A stretch of 64,000 nt of DNA from Gnetum montanum (Eukaryota; Streptophyta; Gnetopsida; Gnetales; Gnetaceae): positions 274,220 through 338,219 of the forward strand of contig MNCI01002337.1 in NCBI GenBank assembly GCA_015680685.1, read 5' to 3'. The notes beneath the pieces were generated by a model. The model saw only the letters and a program-made list of their open reading frames with translations, was not told where the DNA came from and did not search any database. Within the stretch, counting starts at the first letter, position 1. Each line of letters opens with the position of its first letter. A program made the translations under genes and the position numbers. This document shows positions 1-12,100 of this stretch, in pieces.

Positions 1-311
1 CTTATGCTAGGGAGAGTTAAGTGATAGAGTAGAACAATTATAAATTACACAACTTTTCATTCCCTATAATTAAAGAATTACACTTTAAAAGATAAAAATA
101 AAACCAATAAAAATCATTTCCCTCAATCTCACTTAACCATCGCTTTAGAACACCACAAGTGAGGTTGGGAAGACAACGACTCTTCTAACTAAGGTTTTGC
201 TGGCTCGAGTTTGGTGTATGCAAGTGACTTTAGTCTACAGAATTTGATCGAGTTGCATGTAAATGCCCGTGATTCATATGGTTGGATGTAGGGGTACCTC
301 GCCACTCATTA
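1..311 (+). mobile_element. W: 3' portion of a G1 (Athila-like) LTR
   Basis: The segment ends with the block shared by the other G1 LTR ends in the window: a GGTTGGATGTAGGGGTACC stretch and a terminal CACTCATTA, a decayed form of CTCATCA. Upstream text such as 'gggaagacaacgactcttct' and 'cgtgattcatatggttgg' matches the U5 ends of A and B. No tRNA-Asp primer site follows, so this is either a 3' LTR or a solo remnant. Its start lies outside the window. Confidence 0.8.
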
Positions 312-1142
312 GTGGTTGTGCAAAGGTCCATCTCATCGTGACAACAAGTTTTCACATTGCTCCAATGTGCTTAATTGGACTAGCTAAACTTCTTGAGAGT
401 ACACATCCGTATCCCATTATAGCCTACTCCTATAGCTCAATCCCCTTTCATTCCCTACATAGTAAATATTACAAACCCTTTGATGCTCATGTGCTATGAC
501 CACATGGTTCCCTCTTCAAGTCAAATTATAGAACCCAAGGTGGATGTAACATAAGTTGTCTCATGGGAAGCCTCTATTGGCAAGTCAAAGCCTAGGTGGA
601 TGTAACATAAGTCATCCTAGGGAGAAAATACTTGTCAAAAAAATGTGACATGGTTTCAAAAACACCAAAGCAAAGCCCATCTAGTGACACACAACTTAGT
701 TGATGAAAAGCACCTCACAATGTGTAGAACCCAAAGCAAGCTCTCCTTGGAACAAATGAGTAAAAATAAAAAGCAAAAGGGGAAAGGCACATTCCCAAGC
801 AATAATGCCACAATTTTGCAACCAGAAAAGCCCTAAATCTACACCAACTCTCTCATAGGCACTCCAACAAGAGGTCAACATTGTCAAGGGTAAGCCACTT
901 TGGTGTCATGGTCACCATCAGCTATGAAGTCCCTACATCATAACATCCTGTTTGCATCTCATCTTCCCTTTTATCCCAAACTCATCACCTACATGATTTT
1001 ACTCCCACCTCTTGAACATGATGTCATGACATATAACCATGCATGGAAGAGTGACATTAATGTCAAGATTGTTGTGGTGTTTTTTTGTTCTTTGTCAACA
1101 TCTCTCAAGCCACTCCTCTAGACGTCAATGAAGAGAGGCCAA
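312..1142 (+). mobile_element. Y: non-coding 3' internal tail of a Tat-like (T2) element
   Basis: The last ~90 bases align by eye with the reverse complement of the sequence just inside the F LTR: both have a 'gtggtgtttt..tctttgtc' stretch, a 'tctcaag' block and a purine-rich tract ending in GGCCA immediately before TGAAACACC. That tract is the likely polypurine primer of the 3' LTR. Further left, 'ggtggatgtaacataagt' occurs twice about 60 bp apart. No domain is visible; the short open frames here look like chance. The junction with W near 312 is approximate. Confidence 0.6.
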
Positions 1143-1181
1143 TGAAACACCACCAAATCTTGCCCAACTATAAATTTTGAC

Positions 1182-2080
1182 TAAGTGTTGAGACTACGCT
1201 CTTTCTAAGTTGGAAACATAGTCAACCTCTCATGGAGAGCATAGTCAACATGAAGGCCACTTTTTGCAAATTTTTTCTAAGTGTTAAGACTATGCTCAAC
1301 CCCAGTTGCAAGCGTAGTCAACCTTTTGCGGAAAGCATAGTCAACACGAAGGCTAATTCTACAATTTTCTCTAAGTGTCAACACAAAGCTAATTGTAGTA
1401 ATTTTTTCTAAGTGGTGGGACTATGCTCTCCACTATCCCAAAGCATAGTCAACCTCCAGTGGAGAGCATAGTCAACAAAAGGATAGGTTTTCATGAGTTT
1501 CAACAAATCCCAGAACTACCCTTACCCCTAGTTGGAAGAATAGTCAACTTTCCATGGGGAGTGTAGTTTGCAAGAGACTCACTTTTCTCAAACTCCCTTA
1601 GCATTGGGAGTATGTTCTCCACTACCCAGGAGCATAGTTAACCTCCAATGGAGAGCATAGTCAGCATGGAGACTAGTTTTTTGCAATTTTTTTGAAGTGT
1701 GGAACTATGCTCTCCCCTAGTCTAAAGTATAGTTAAGCATAGTCAGCAAGAACAACCTTCATAGTAGAAGTAACACCACCTAGCTCAACTCTAACTTAAC
1801 TTTGGCATTTGAAGTTAGAAAAATGCTTCTTTTTGTATTCCCTTTTTGGCCCCAAAATTGTAACTACACTCAAAACCACATGAAAGGGTGGAGAGCATAG
1901 TCTTGAAGCATAGTCTCCAAGTTGCATTTTTCAGGTACCTTAAGGTCTTCTTAGCACACACATGCACTTGGTAGTGTAGTCATAGTCTCGTAGTCTCACA
2001 AAGTTTGGTAGAGCATAGCAAAGTACAACACCATCAATCTAGTGGAGAGTGTAGTTGGGTGACAGTGTAGTCCTCACCAT
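1182..2080 (+). repeat. Tandem array of inverted 'GACTATGCTC / GAGCATAGTC' words in the Y LTR
   Basis: Degenerate units of roughly 95-190 bp each begin with a 'ctaagtgttgagactatgct'-like block (near 1182, 1276, 1371, 1409, 1597 and 1692). Most also contain the reverse-complement word 'gagagcatagtcaac' one to three times. Each unit could therefore fold back on itself. The array ends about 50 bp before the TATA box at 2128. Copies differ mostly by transitions. Confidence 0.8.
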
Positions 2081-2127
2081 CCCCTCTGCCACATGGTAAT
2101 CATCTCATATTTTGCACTAATCCTAGG

Positions 2128-2138
2128 CTTATAAATAC
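2128..2138 (+). promoter_or_regulatory. TATA box of the Y LTR
   Basis: CTTATAAATAC lies about 50 bp after the word array and before the GGCAAAT-rich leader. Z has the matching CTTATAAATAT at 17467-17477 in the same relative position, which supports it as the LTR core promoter. Confidence 0.6.
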
Positions 2139-2475
2139 TTAAGCCCTCAACATTTTCAAGATGGAAAAATTTTAGAGTTGGCAAATTGGCAAATCAAAGC
2201 CTTGGCAAATCCAAATAGTTCTTGGAAAAGAAGCAAAGACATATTGATGAAGTTGTAGATCACCATAGCTCACTAGAGCTCACCAGAACACCACAACCAA
2301 TGGTACACCATGGTGGCCAACCCTGCAGATGTAAACACCTCAGTGGAATGCCAGTCTTAGCAGTCAGACACCTCAAAGACTATGACTATGTTGTCCACTA
2401 TGCTTATTGTACATCATGTACCTTCTAATCCCCTTTGGTGTTAACTATGTTCAACCCCATTTGGGGTGGTGTTCT

Positions 2476-2478
<3 letters not shown>

Positions 2479-2551
<73 letters not shown>
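2479..2551 (+). repeat. (CT)n microsatellite
   Basis: About 36 uninterrupted CT dinucleotides lie inside the Y LTR downstream of its TATA box. Its perfection contrasts with the decay of the surrounding LTR, so it is a recent expansion. The Ser-Leu open frame running through it is not a gene. Confidence 0.97.
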
Positions 2552-2555
<4 letters not shown>

Positions 2556-2857
2556 ATTGTTTGCATTTTATTTTCATTTTTCACTATCCTACCACATAGC
2601 CATGCCTAAAACTATGCTTGAGAAACAGTCTCCGCATGTTGGCACCCTCATTTTTGCCAAAAATATTGACTATTCTTGACCCCATTAACACCATTAACAC
2701 TACTTGAACACTTAGTCCCATTTTGCATCAACACACTGGCTAACCATGATGCACCCTTGTTACATCTAGTAAGTCCCTATTTGATTGTCCAAACCATTTA
2801 GGGCACAACATCTTTACCTCCAACAGCCCTTGCATGAATTTATGGTTAGGTTGTGCA

Positions 2858-4030
2858 CCTGTGGACCTTAGTTGTTGAGCCATAAATGTTTTTAGTCACT
2901 ATAGATAGGTTCATAGCTTGTATAATTGACCTTGAGCATAGATCCCAAGGATCTCCCTCATTTCATTACAAACACCATATACGATGTGGAAAAGTTGCTC
3001 TTCCTTAGAGAAATCATGGCCTAGGAATCTATTTAGTAGAGAATAATATCTATGTAGGGCCATGTCCTAGGGTTTACATTGTTCTTGTCTCCATTCTTAG
3101 ATCCATCTTCTCAAGTTTGAAATCCTTGAATAGGTTTGGTATTTCTCATGGAAGAGTTATAGCATTGTAAACCATTGTTGAATTATGTTTGGTGTCAATT
3201 ATCTATACCACATCATGGCTTTGTCTATTAGTGTCCTTAGCAAGAGCTTAAGCTTTTGCCACCCACTTTCAATGTAGCATCATGGAAGTCTTGCAAGTGA
3301 TGTCATCAAATTTAGGGATATTATTCATATTGAGCATTTTTAGGCAACTTTCCCTACAATGCCTATGAGGTATCTAAAATGCCTCTATGATCTACATCAA
3401 GCTCTTAATGGCCAACAAGGGTTCATCATCATAGGATGTGTTGTCGTAAAAATTTCTATTTCTATTTTCTTGATTGTGATGATTTTGATTGTGTTCATGT
3501 TGATGTCAATGATTTTTTCTATGATTTCAATTTCTATTTTTATTTTGACCCCATAGTGGTGCTTTGTCTCTAAACCTACATTCATTTTGGTCAAAACTAG
3601 ATGTTGAAGAGGAAGAGGAAGGTGAGGAACTGGGAGGATTGCCATGCCTACTATGGTGTTCCCCATGGTCCCTTGATTTATCCTTTCCATCTTTTGAGGA
3701 GGTCCTAGGCATTGAGGCCTTCCCTAGTCTAGGACTTACCTCATATCCTCTAGGGTTGTTTGCCTTAGGTGAATGTAGTCTTTAAGTGTCATCAGGGTGG
3801 TCATGAACATATGAAACCCTTTCATGAGGTTGGTCACTCCAATGTTCTTCAACATATATATTGTTAGTTCTCTAATGAATGTTCTCACTATTCAATGCAT
3901 TATCACCTCCTTGTGAAAGATACATTGTTGTTGGTTTATTGTGTGTGTGATTTAATATTGTTTGTAAAAAAAATCATGAATGCATTTATAGTGATCGTGT
4001 ATAATATAACTAATTTAGATAACTAGCACC
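2858..4030 (-). pseudogene. X: gag remnant of a minus-strand G1 element
   Basis: Read on the minus strand, this aligns with the gag regions of C, D and E. It has a charged His/Arg segment followed by a Ser/Pro run (SSSPSSSSSTSS near 3600-3640), then the capsid stretch matching 'lqaFhdaca..nieneWqk..lf..tli'. Stops and frameshifts occur throughout. The 3' side is cut at 2858 by the Y LTR. The Ile-rich reading of 3397-3690 is a frame shadow. Gag would have formed the virus-like particle core of the element; this copy cannot. Confidence 0.75.
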
Positions 4031-4049
4031 ATCCCTAGCCATGGCATCA
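4031..4049 (-). promoter_or_regulatory. X: primer-binding site, tRNA-Asp type
   Basis: On the minus strand this reads TGATGCCATGGCTAGGGAT, a decayed match to the tRNA-Asp 3'-end complement TGGCGCCGTTGCCGGGGAT. It sits one base inside the LTR end, as in C, D and E, and fixes X as a minus-strand element with this LTR at its 5' side. Confidence 0.75.
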
Positions 4050-4050
4050 A

Positions 4051-4950
4051 TGATGAGCAACGAGGTACCCCTACATCCAACCATATGAATCACAAGCATT
4101 CATGCATAATCTAGTCAAATTTTGTGGATAGGACTAGTTGTCATATCTAGATCATTATGTCTTGATCGTAGTTCATTATGTTTCCACTTGGACTAGTGGT
4201 AGTTTTGTCATGTATGATTTAGTCCAAAGTGAAGCATATGATGATTGATGTTGTTCAGCCCTAAGCTACTCATGATAATAAAGAACTCAATTATTTAATT
4301 TATTAATAATGGAAAGTAAAGTCTAAACAAGCCTACATGTGATGAGTATCTATCCCTAACCATTCGTACATGCCTTGGACTTTGCATAACTACCATTGGG
4401 ATTATCAATCGTACATCACTAGGTGTACCAAACAATACACTACTATGTTACCAAGTAATTACACTTAAATAGTTGCGATTAGTTGTACTCATTTTGCTTA
4501 ATGAAAAGAATAATAAAGAGCAATAAATGAAAACATTAACTAAGGAAAATAGTAAACATTTAAGTAAATTTAGGTAATTAAAAGCAATAATAAAGCTAAG
4601 TGGATGCTTCAATGATGAAAGTAATCTTGATCTTTATTTCCAAACATGTAATGTGTCTAAGTACATCACACTCGAATAAGGATGTCATACAATCACTTAA
4701 CATCACACTATAGGCATGCACTGGGAACTAACAAAACTTTGAAATCAAAAATCTATGAATCTATTCTATCTTTCTATATGCTAACTCCTCTCTCCCAACC
4801 ATGCACCCAAGTGTCATATTTATAGGCTTACACAGAAGGTGCGATATCAGATGTTTAACATCGGAGGATGTGTCCCGATATTGAATACCCAACATCATAG
4901 CTCCAATATCAAATATCTGATATTGGAGCCCTACAAAACATGAATCATCA
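4051..4950 (-). mobile_element. X: 5' LTR of a minus-strand G1 element
   Basis: On the plus strand it runs from TGATGAGCAACG to GAATCATCA, about 900 bp. Near the right end it holds the G1 array of GATATC-like words (4840-4930) next to the minus-strand TATA box ('atatttatagg', near 4815). The following bases 'catgtgaa' continue the helicase pseudogene: H2 has 'ctcccatgtgaatt' at the equivalent place. X therefore inserted inside the helicase gene. Confidence 0.85.
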
Positions 4951-5638
4951 CATGTGAAATATATAATTATTGATACAATGAGTTTTGTGAGGGGAAAGAC
5001 TACTATAGAGTATTGATAAAAGATTAATGAAAATATTCTTAGAGCATCACAATGAGTTTTTAAAGGAAGATTAGTTATACTTACAGGAGACTTAGGTCAA
5101 ATTCATCCTGTGCTTGATATTGTTCCTTATGCATCAAAGAACCCAAATATTGTATGAGTTTGACAATTCTTTGATACATTTATGTATTAGATGTAATTTA
5201 TCATAAATGAGAAAAATAGTAGAGATTTAGGAAAGTATAAATGCATGTTAGAAAAGAAAAAAGCCTTCATGAAGACTATCAATTCTTATGTGCTCAACTA
5301 AATATTCCATCAACTTCTAATGGATTATATGGATTTGAGTACTCAATGCATTTATTTGATATAATCACACAACAAGAAGATGTTGTAGAAAATGTAAAAA
5401 CTCATTACTTTATGTATTACAGATAAAGATTTTCGTGGATCGAGAATCTTGGAAGATGATAAGGATGATGTTGATTGATATTTACTTATATGTAAAGGTG
5501 CATAAGTTATGATCATAATTAACCTTTGGCTAAAAGAAGAATTGGAGAATGATACGCTTGCATATTTTACAATATTATTTATTATTGTAGAAAATACCCA
5601 TTTGTATTACCATCTTATGTTATTACTGATTTTGACTA
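4951..5638 (+). pseudogene. H1 part 1: PIF1-type helicase pseudogene
   Basis: The translation starts in the Walker B region (IIIDTMSFV; intact family members have DEMS) and continues through helicase text parallel to H2, including PSTSNGLYGFEYSMHLFD and a decayed version of the 'GARVMLT.NLW...GLVNGA' block. PIF1-type enzymes are 5'-3' DNA helicases; plants carry them as host genes and within Helitrons. No Rep domain or Helitron end is visible, so the source is undecided. Several stops are present. Element X removed the upstream half, and element A splits the gene at 5639. The continuation is at 15072. Confidence 0.75.
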
Positions 5639-5705
5639 TGTGAGTCATGTTCTTACATGCTCCAATATCAAATACTCAATATAAGAGCCTCAATATTAGA
5701 TTTTT

Positions 5706-6460
5706 ATCACACTCCATTCTTGCAATGCTCCAACAAATGCATATATGATGGGCTCTCCAGGAACTTCATGCTAAGTATGTTGTGCAAGATAGTGATGCTA
5801 GGGATTATTGTCCCACTAAGGCACAACATCCTAGGGATTGCTAGTTAGAACAACATTATGAATCTATGAAGGGAAAAGATTTAATGATCCTTCATTCAAA
5901 AATTTCAATACACCCTCAAATACACCTATGGTTGACAACCCTATTCCTCTGTCTTCCACTATATCAAATGCCTTCAAGTCCTCTTCAAGCCAAACATTTC
6001 CTAGGATCCATACTGTGATGCTTACTCACATTGTATCTGATTGGATCCATGCTAGAAACCTTTCTAGGAAATTAGCTAATCTTGGGATTCCTCTTATTTA
6101 TTTACAGATTGTTAGGAACAAACCATATAAGGCTCTTATTGATTCTAGTTTTGATGTCAATCTAATCTCTCATGATATGTATATTGCATGGAACTTGCCT
6201 TCAAAGAAGAGCAATATTAGATTAGAATTGGTAGACCAGTCCATCACTATTCCATTGGGATTGGTAGAAGACATTGTGACCACTACTAGTGGGTGATCTT
6301 ATCCTACTAATTCCTTAGTGATCAAAGTGGAGAACTAAAAAGGGGACTTCTCAATCATTATGGGAAGGGCATGTCTAAGCACTGTTAATGCTAGGATGGG
6401 CATCATAGATCTTTCCTTGGAAATATCCAAAGAGAATGCATTCAGAAATATCGAGAAGAA
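5706..6460 (+). pseudogene. Element A: gag fragment and aspartic protease
   Basis: A short gag piece (matching the 'YHPTEAQHQ' part of E) is followed from 5928 by the protease region. HTVMLTHIVSDWI is the same lead-in as in C and D, then ALIDSSFDVNLIS, where the catalytic Asp-Ser-Gly has become Asp-Ser-Ser (6141-6149). A later flap-like stretch matches 'IMGRAWLSTINA'. Most of gag is deleted between the two. The protease would have processed the Gag-Pol polyprotein. Confidence 0.8.
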
Positions 6461-6656
6461 GTGAGTTTCATGCATCACATATAGTGATACATGGTGTAAT
6501 TATATGCAAAAACTCTGAGCAGTGAAACAAGCATCTATCTCTACATGCAAGTAGTGTGCACCAAAAGTAGAAATTCAAAGGTTTCTATATATAGTGGACA
6601 CAAAATAAGATGTCACCTAGTGGCTGACCATTGATTTTGAGAGTAGCACACTTTGT

Positions 6657-9160
6657 ATGAAACCAACTAAGAGCTTGACATGTGCATTTTTCATAAGTAT
6701 GGATGAACTAAAGAAATTTCATCATGAACTCTTTGATGATGCAAATGATTATACCTATTGGGGAGAGTTGAAAATTCCTAAAACTTTCAAGCAAGATTCC
6801 ATTGAACTAAAACCTCTATCAATTGGTATGGAATATATGTTCTTAAGAAATGGAAAGTTGGTCATAATCAATGCAAATATTGCTCTAGAATAGAAAATGA
6901 TGCTATTGAATGTGGTTGAAAAATGGGGAGTAGCTTTTGCCTAATCATATTCTAAACTCATAAGGATTAATCCTAGGATATGCTAGCATCACATCTACAC
7001 TAATCTTCCCATGAAGCCAAAGAGATAGCCACAAAAGTGATTGAACCCCAAATTGAAGTAGATCATCAAGGAGTAAATTAAACAACTCCTCAAGGTGGGG
7101 TTCATTTATCCCATTGCAGATAGTGAATGGGTTAGTCCACTCATAATTGTGCCAAAGAAAGATGACAAGTGGTGGGTCTGCATCGATTTTTTGTTGTTGA
7201 ATATGGCAACATTCAAGGACCATTTTCCATTGCCATTTGTTGATCAGCTGTTAGAAACTCACTCTAGGCATTGCTACTATAGTTTTTTGGATGGTTATAG
7301 TTGCTATAACCAAATCCAGATCGCGCTAGAGGACCAAGCCAAGACAACATTCATGAGTCCTTGGGGGACTTTTGAATATTGCAAGATGCCTTTTGATCTA
7401 TGCAATGCCCCTACTACATTTCAACACCTAGCCCTAAGAATTTTTCAATAGCAAATTGGTAGTGGTGTGGAAGTCTTCATGGATGACTTCTCCACTTATG
7501 GAGTTACATTTGAGCAAGCCTTGGACTGCCTTGAGCATGTACTGAAATGATGTGTTGAGAAAAAATTTAGGCTCAACTGGAAAAAGAGTCAGCTGATGGT
7601 CTAGAAAGGCATTGTATTAGAGCACAAAATATCACAAGCAAGAATTGGGATTGACCCTAAGAAAAGAAGGGTCATCCAAGGAATAGCCTACCAACCAGAA
7701 ACTGTCAAAGATGTTCAATCATTCCTTGGACATACTAGTTACTATCAATGACTCATAGAGAATTTCTCTAAGATCAAAAAATCATTGGTAGAGCTAACAA
7801 AGAAATATGCTTCATTTGTCTGGATTGCGAAATGTGAACAAGAATTCCAACAACTAAAAGAGAAACTTATAGAAACTCTAATCCTATAAGCACCCAACTG
7901 GTCCAAACCATTTCATGTTATGAAAAATGCATCAAATTATGTCTTGGGATCTGTTCTTACACAAATGGATGACAAGAAATGTCCATACTACATCCACTGT
8001 GCAAGCTGAAGCATTTTGGATGCACAAATGAACTACACCACCACAGAAAAAGAATTGATGGTAGTGGTGTTTGCTCTAGAAAAGTTTAGACATTATGTGC
8101 TTGGATACAAAGTGTTTGTGCACATAGACCATAATTCCATATACTTCTTGATGAACAAGCCAATGGTGAGCCCTTGTGTCATACAATGGTTGGTGATCTT
8201 ATAGGAATTTGATCTCATGATGGTAGATCAAAAGGGCACTAAGAATGTGATCGCCAATCACTTGTCTAGGTTATGATGGGATAACAAAGAGGAAGAAAAC
8301 TCACTATCGATATGTTTCTTGATGAACTCCTCTTTTCTAGGGCTATAACTAAACAATTTCCTAATGAGCCTAAATGGTATGATGGCATTCTCACCTATCT
8401 TCTCATCAAAAAGATGCCACAAGAGGTAGATCACTAGAAGAAATACTAGTTTCTGCACTAGGTAAAATGCTTCATAGAGATCAATGGACACCTCTACAAG
8501 GTGTGCAATGATGGCTTGGTTTATTGGTATGTCCCTAATGCTGATCAACTACGCATTCTCCAAGACATTCTTGAAGGTCCCTATAGAGGCCACTATGTTG
8601 GGAGATGCACAACCATTAAGATCCTAATGGTAGGGTACTATTGGCCAATAATTTTCACAGATGCTCATTAATATGTCCACTCTTGTGAATGATTCTAATA
8701 GGATGGTGGAATGAATGATTAAATGGGGGAACTTCAAATATGAATTTAATGACTAGAACCCTTTGACATCTAGGACATTAACTTCATGGGTCCCATCAGG
8801 CCCATGTTAAATGGAAAGGCATACATCATAGTCACTATTGACTATTATACAAAATGGGTAGAAGTAGCAACCATCACTAACTATACATCTTCTATTGCTA
8901 CTCAATTTGTACAACAAAATGTTGTAAATAGGTTTGGTATGCCAAGTACATTAANAAAAATTATCAACACTTCTTATTCAATCTAAGATATGTACACTTT
9001 CAATAGCTTGAGTCTAGTACAAAAAGAAAGACTAATGAATGTGAACTTGCTAGACAAAAACCAATTGATGGCCTTATCATCTAATGAGTTGCACAAGGCC
9101 TACAACAAAAAGCATCATGACATTAAAATTAGGAAAGCCAAATTTCAACTAGGAAATAAG
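6657..9160 (+). pseudogene. Element A: reverse transcriptase, RNase H and integrase remnants
   Basis: RT fingers and palm (7040-7560) show GFIYPIADSEWVSPLIIVPK, the block FPLPFVDQLLE, FLDGYS and the active-site FMDDFSTYG (~7474). RNase H follows with NYTTTEKELMVVVFALEKF (8034-8090). The integrase zinc region near 8590 is damaged; the core MGPIRPMLNGKAYIIVTIDY reaches FGMPSTL just before the N at 8955. About 250 bp carrying the second catalytic Asp and the Glu are absent there compared with D. The C-terminal part continues to 9160, where B interrupts it. Several frame breaks are present. Confidence 0.88.
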
Positions 9161-12100
9161 TGATGAGATATGATTTGATGAGCCCCAATGTCAAATACAT
9201 GAAATCAGAGTCCCAATATCATGTACTTGATGTTGAGGCTAATAAGCAATTCCAGATTCTTGACATTGCCTCATCTAGACCTTACCTCTAAATACTATAC
9301 TTGGGCTTCCAGATGAGATAGTTTTTGGCTTAGATATTTTAGCACATCTTAAAAATAGTTAGTTTTTATTTCTCTTCTTTTTGTTATTCCCAGTGCATGC
9401 CCATAGTGTGATGTTTATAATCATATGACATCTTTGTTCGAGTGTAATGTACTTGGACATGTTAAATGACTAGCAATAAAGATCAGTATTACTTCCATCA
9501 TTGTAGCATTTACTTAGATTAATATTTTTTTTAATTAGTTAATGCTTTCCTTAGTTAAACATTTCCATTTATTGTTATTTACTCTTCTTGTTATTAAGTG
9601 AAATGTGTATGCCTTAATTACGAGCATTTAAGTGTAAATACTTGGTCGCCTAGAGGTGTATCATTTGGCATAACTAGTGACATACACTTGGTAATCCTAG
9701 AAGTATCTCCCCAATGTTCAAGACATGCATGGATGATTAAGACTAGATACCATCACCATAGGCTAACTTAGACTTATTTCCCATTATTCATTAGTTAATT
9801 AATTTATCTCTTTTCATCACTAGGAGTAGCATAGAATTAGGAAATATCATACTCCTTACTTTAGACCAAACCATACATGACAAGCTACCACTAGTCCAAG
9901 TGGGAAGATATTGAACTATGATCAAAACATAATGATCTAGATGCCACAACTAGTCCCATCCACGAAATTCAACTGAATCATGTGTGAATGCTTGTGATTC
10001 ATCTGGTTGAGTGTAGGGGTACTTCACTACTCATACTACATGCTAAATGAAAATATCCTTCTCATTTCATTAAACCAAACCAACTGGAGTAGTTTTAGTT
10101 ACTAAGATGGAAAAGGAGAGAGTAGCTACAAAGTAAGAAAAGGAGATGATAGTCTGGAATGCCTCCACTGTAGATGCATGAACTCATGCGAATAAGAAGA
10201 CATTGACTATTATTCAAGAAGAAAATAAGCAGCTTGCTAAAGAGAATGCCCAGTTGACCATAGTATAAAAAAAAAAGAACATCTTGGAAGAGAGTGTCCA
10301 CTAGTTTAGGGAACAACTGATGAGGATCAACCAAGATATGAGTCAATTCGCTCAAAAAAATAGAACCCTCTCTATGGAGGAGGTACATGCTATTTGAAAA
10401 AATATAGCAATTGAGATCAGCACATGGTAGAATGAGGCCAAAAAACATGAAAACTTAAAAAGAACACTTCTAGAACCATGTTGGCATATACAATGAAATT
10501 AATAAGAAGGAAATCAAGATGGCCAAGGCCCACATCAACTCCTTGGTGACACAAAATTTTGAATGGAAAGCCATTTTGGATAGTTATGTCATGTTCCACC
10601 AAGTAGAAGTTAAAAATAAGGACCTACAAATAGAAGATTTGAAAGAATACATGGCGTTGTCTAACCTCATATATGCCAACCTTGTCATGTTAACAGCAGG
10701 TCATAATAGAAGTGAGTTGGAGAAGCAAGTGACAACCACTTATGCACTATATGAGAAGGAGTTTATGGATCAAAAGGATGCATTGCAAAAATCAAAAGTG
10801 GAAAACTTATAATTAAAGGTGGTCGAAGCTAGCTACCGGGGATAGAAAGATGTAGCCTTGAATCTAGCTTGAATATTAATAGACTATCATGCACTAAAGG
10901 ATAAAGCTAGGACCTTCGAGGAGGAAAAATGATAATTTGTGGCTTGGTACATCAAGGAAAATCAGATTTTTTTGCAACTACCATGTCCTTGGGATGTATC
11001 AATGCTAGCACACATTGACACAGTAGCCTAGATAATGCATGACTTAAGGATAGAGGAGGAAAAATTTTAGGTCTTGCTCAACTATTACAAATTCTAGTAG
11101 CTTGATAATAATGGAAAGAAACCAATGGAAGAGCCACCACCTCCAGGCACTACATGAGCCTTCTAGTCTTATTTTGTCTTACCTTATTTCATAATAATGT
11201 GTTCCATTTTTGTACTACACCACTGCAACATGTGAAAATTCAATTATTTTGTCCATTGTTGGAGTCAGTGAATAATCCCATACTTGGCCAATATTATGTA
11301 AAAGACTTGCTCCTCATCTTGGTTTAACTCGAGGACAAGTTTTCATTCAGTCATGGGGGTATGATGAGACATGATTTGATGGGTCTCGACATTGGATATG
11401 CGACATCATGTACTAGATGTCGAGGCTAATAAGTGATGTTATATACCTGATGTCGCCTCATCTAGACCTCACCTATAAATACTACACTTGGGATTTTGGA
11501 TGAGATGGTTTTTGACTTAGATTTTTTAGCTCATATTAGAAATAATTAGTTTTAAATTATTTTATTTTAATTATTCCCAATGCATGCTTATAGTGTGATG
11601 TTTGTAATCGTACAACACATTTGTTTGAGTGTGATGTACTTGGACACGTTACATGACTGGCAATAAAGATTGAGATTACATCCATCATTGCAACATTCAC
11701 TTAGATTAATATTGTTGTTTTAATTATTTAATGCTTTTCTTAGTTAAACATTTCCATTTATTATTATTTACTCTTCCTATTATTAAGTGAAATGTGTATG
11801 CCTTAATCACAAGCATTTAAGTGCACATACTTGGTCGACCAGAAGTGTATCATTTAGCATAACTAGTGACGTAGACTTGGTAATCCTAGAAGTAGCTCCT
11901 CAAAGTCCAAGACATGCATGGATGATTAAGACTAGATACCTTCGCCATAGGCTAACATAGACTTATTTCCCATTATTCATTAGTTAATTAGTTTATCTCT
12001 TTTCATCACTAGGAGTAGCATAGAATTAGGAAATATCATACTCCTCACTTTGGACCAAACCATACGTGACAAGCTACCACTAGTCCAAGTGGGAAGATAA

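Larger units (their letters stand above)
1143..2857 (+). mobile_element. Y: 3' LTR of a T2 (Tat-like) element
   Basis: The LTR opens with TGAAACACCACCAAATC after a purine tract and closes with TTGTGCA, giving TG...CA ends and about 1.7 kb. Its last ~100 bp align with the end of the Z LTR: both read 'agtaagtccctrtttgat' and then 'agggcac'. From the left it holds an array of inverted 'catagtc' words, a TATA box (CTTATAAATAC, 2128-2138), a leader with 'ggcaaat' repeats, and a long (CT)n tract. It interrupts X, whose gag resumes at 2858. The family is assigned from ends and layout, since no coding domain of Y is in view. Confidence 0.7.

Noticed and set aside
2407-2679. 90-aa frame with a Ser-Leu repeat
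   Set aside because: It is a translation of the (CT)n microsatellite in the Y LTR.
3397-3690. Ile/Lys-rich 97-aa minus-strand frame
   Set aside because: It is out of frame with the gag homology of X at the same place.
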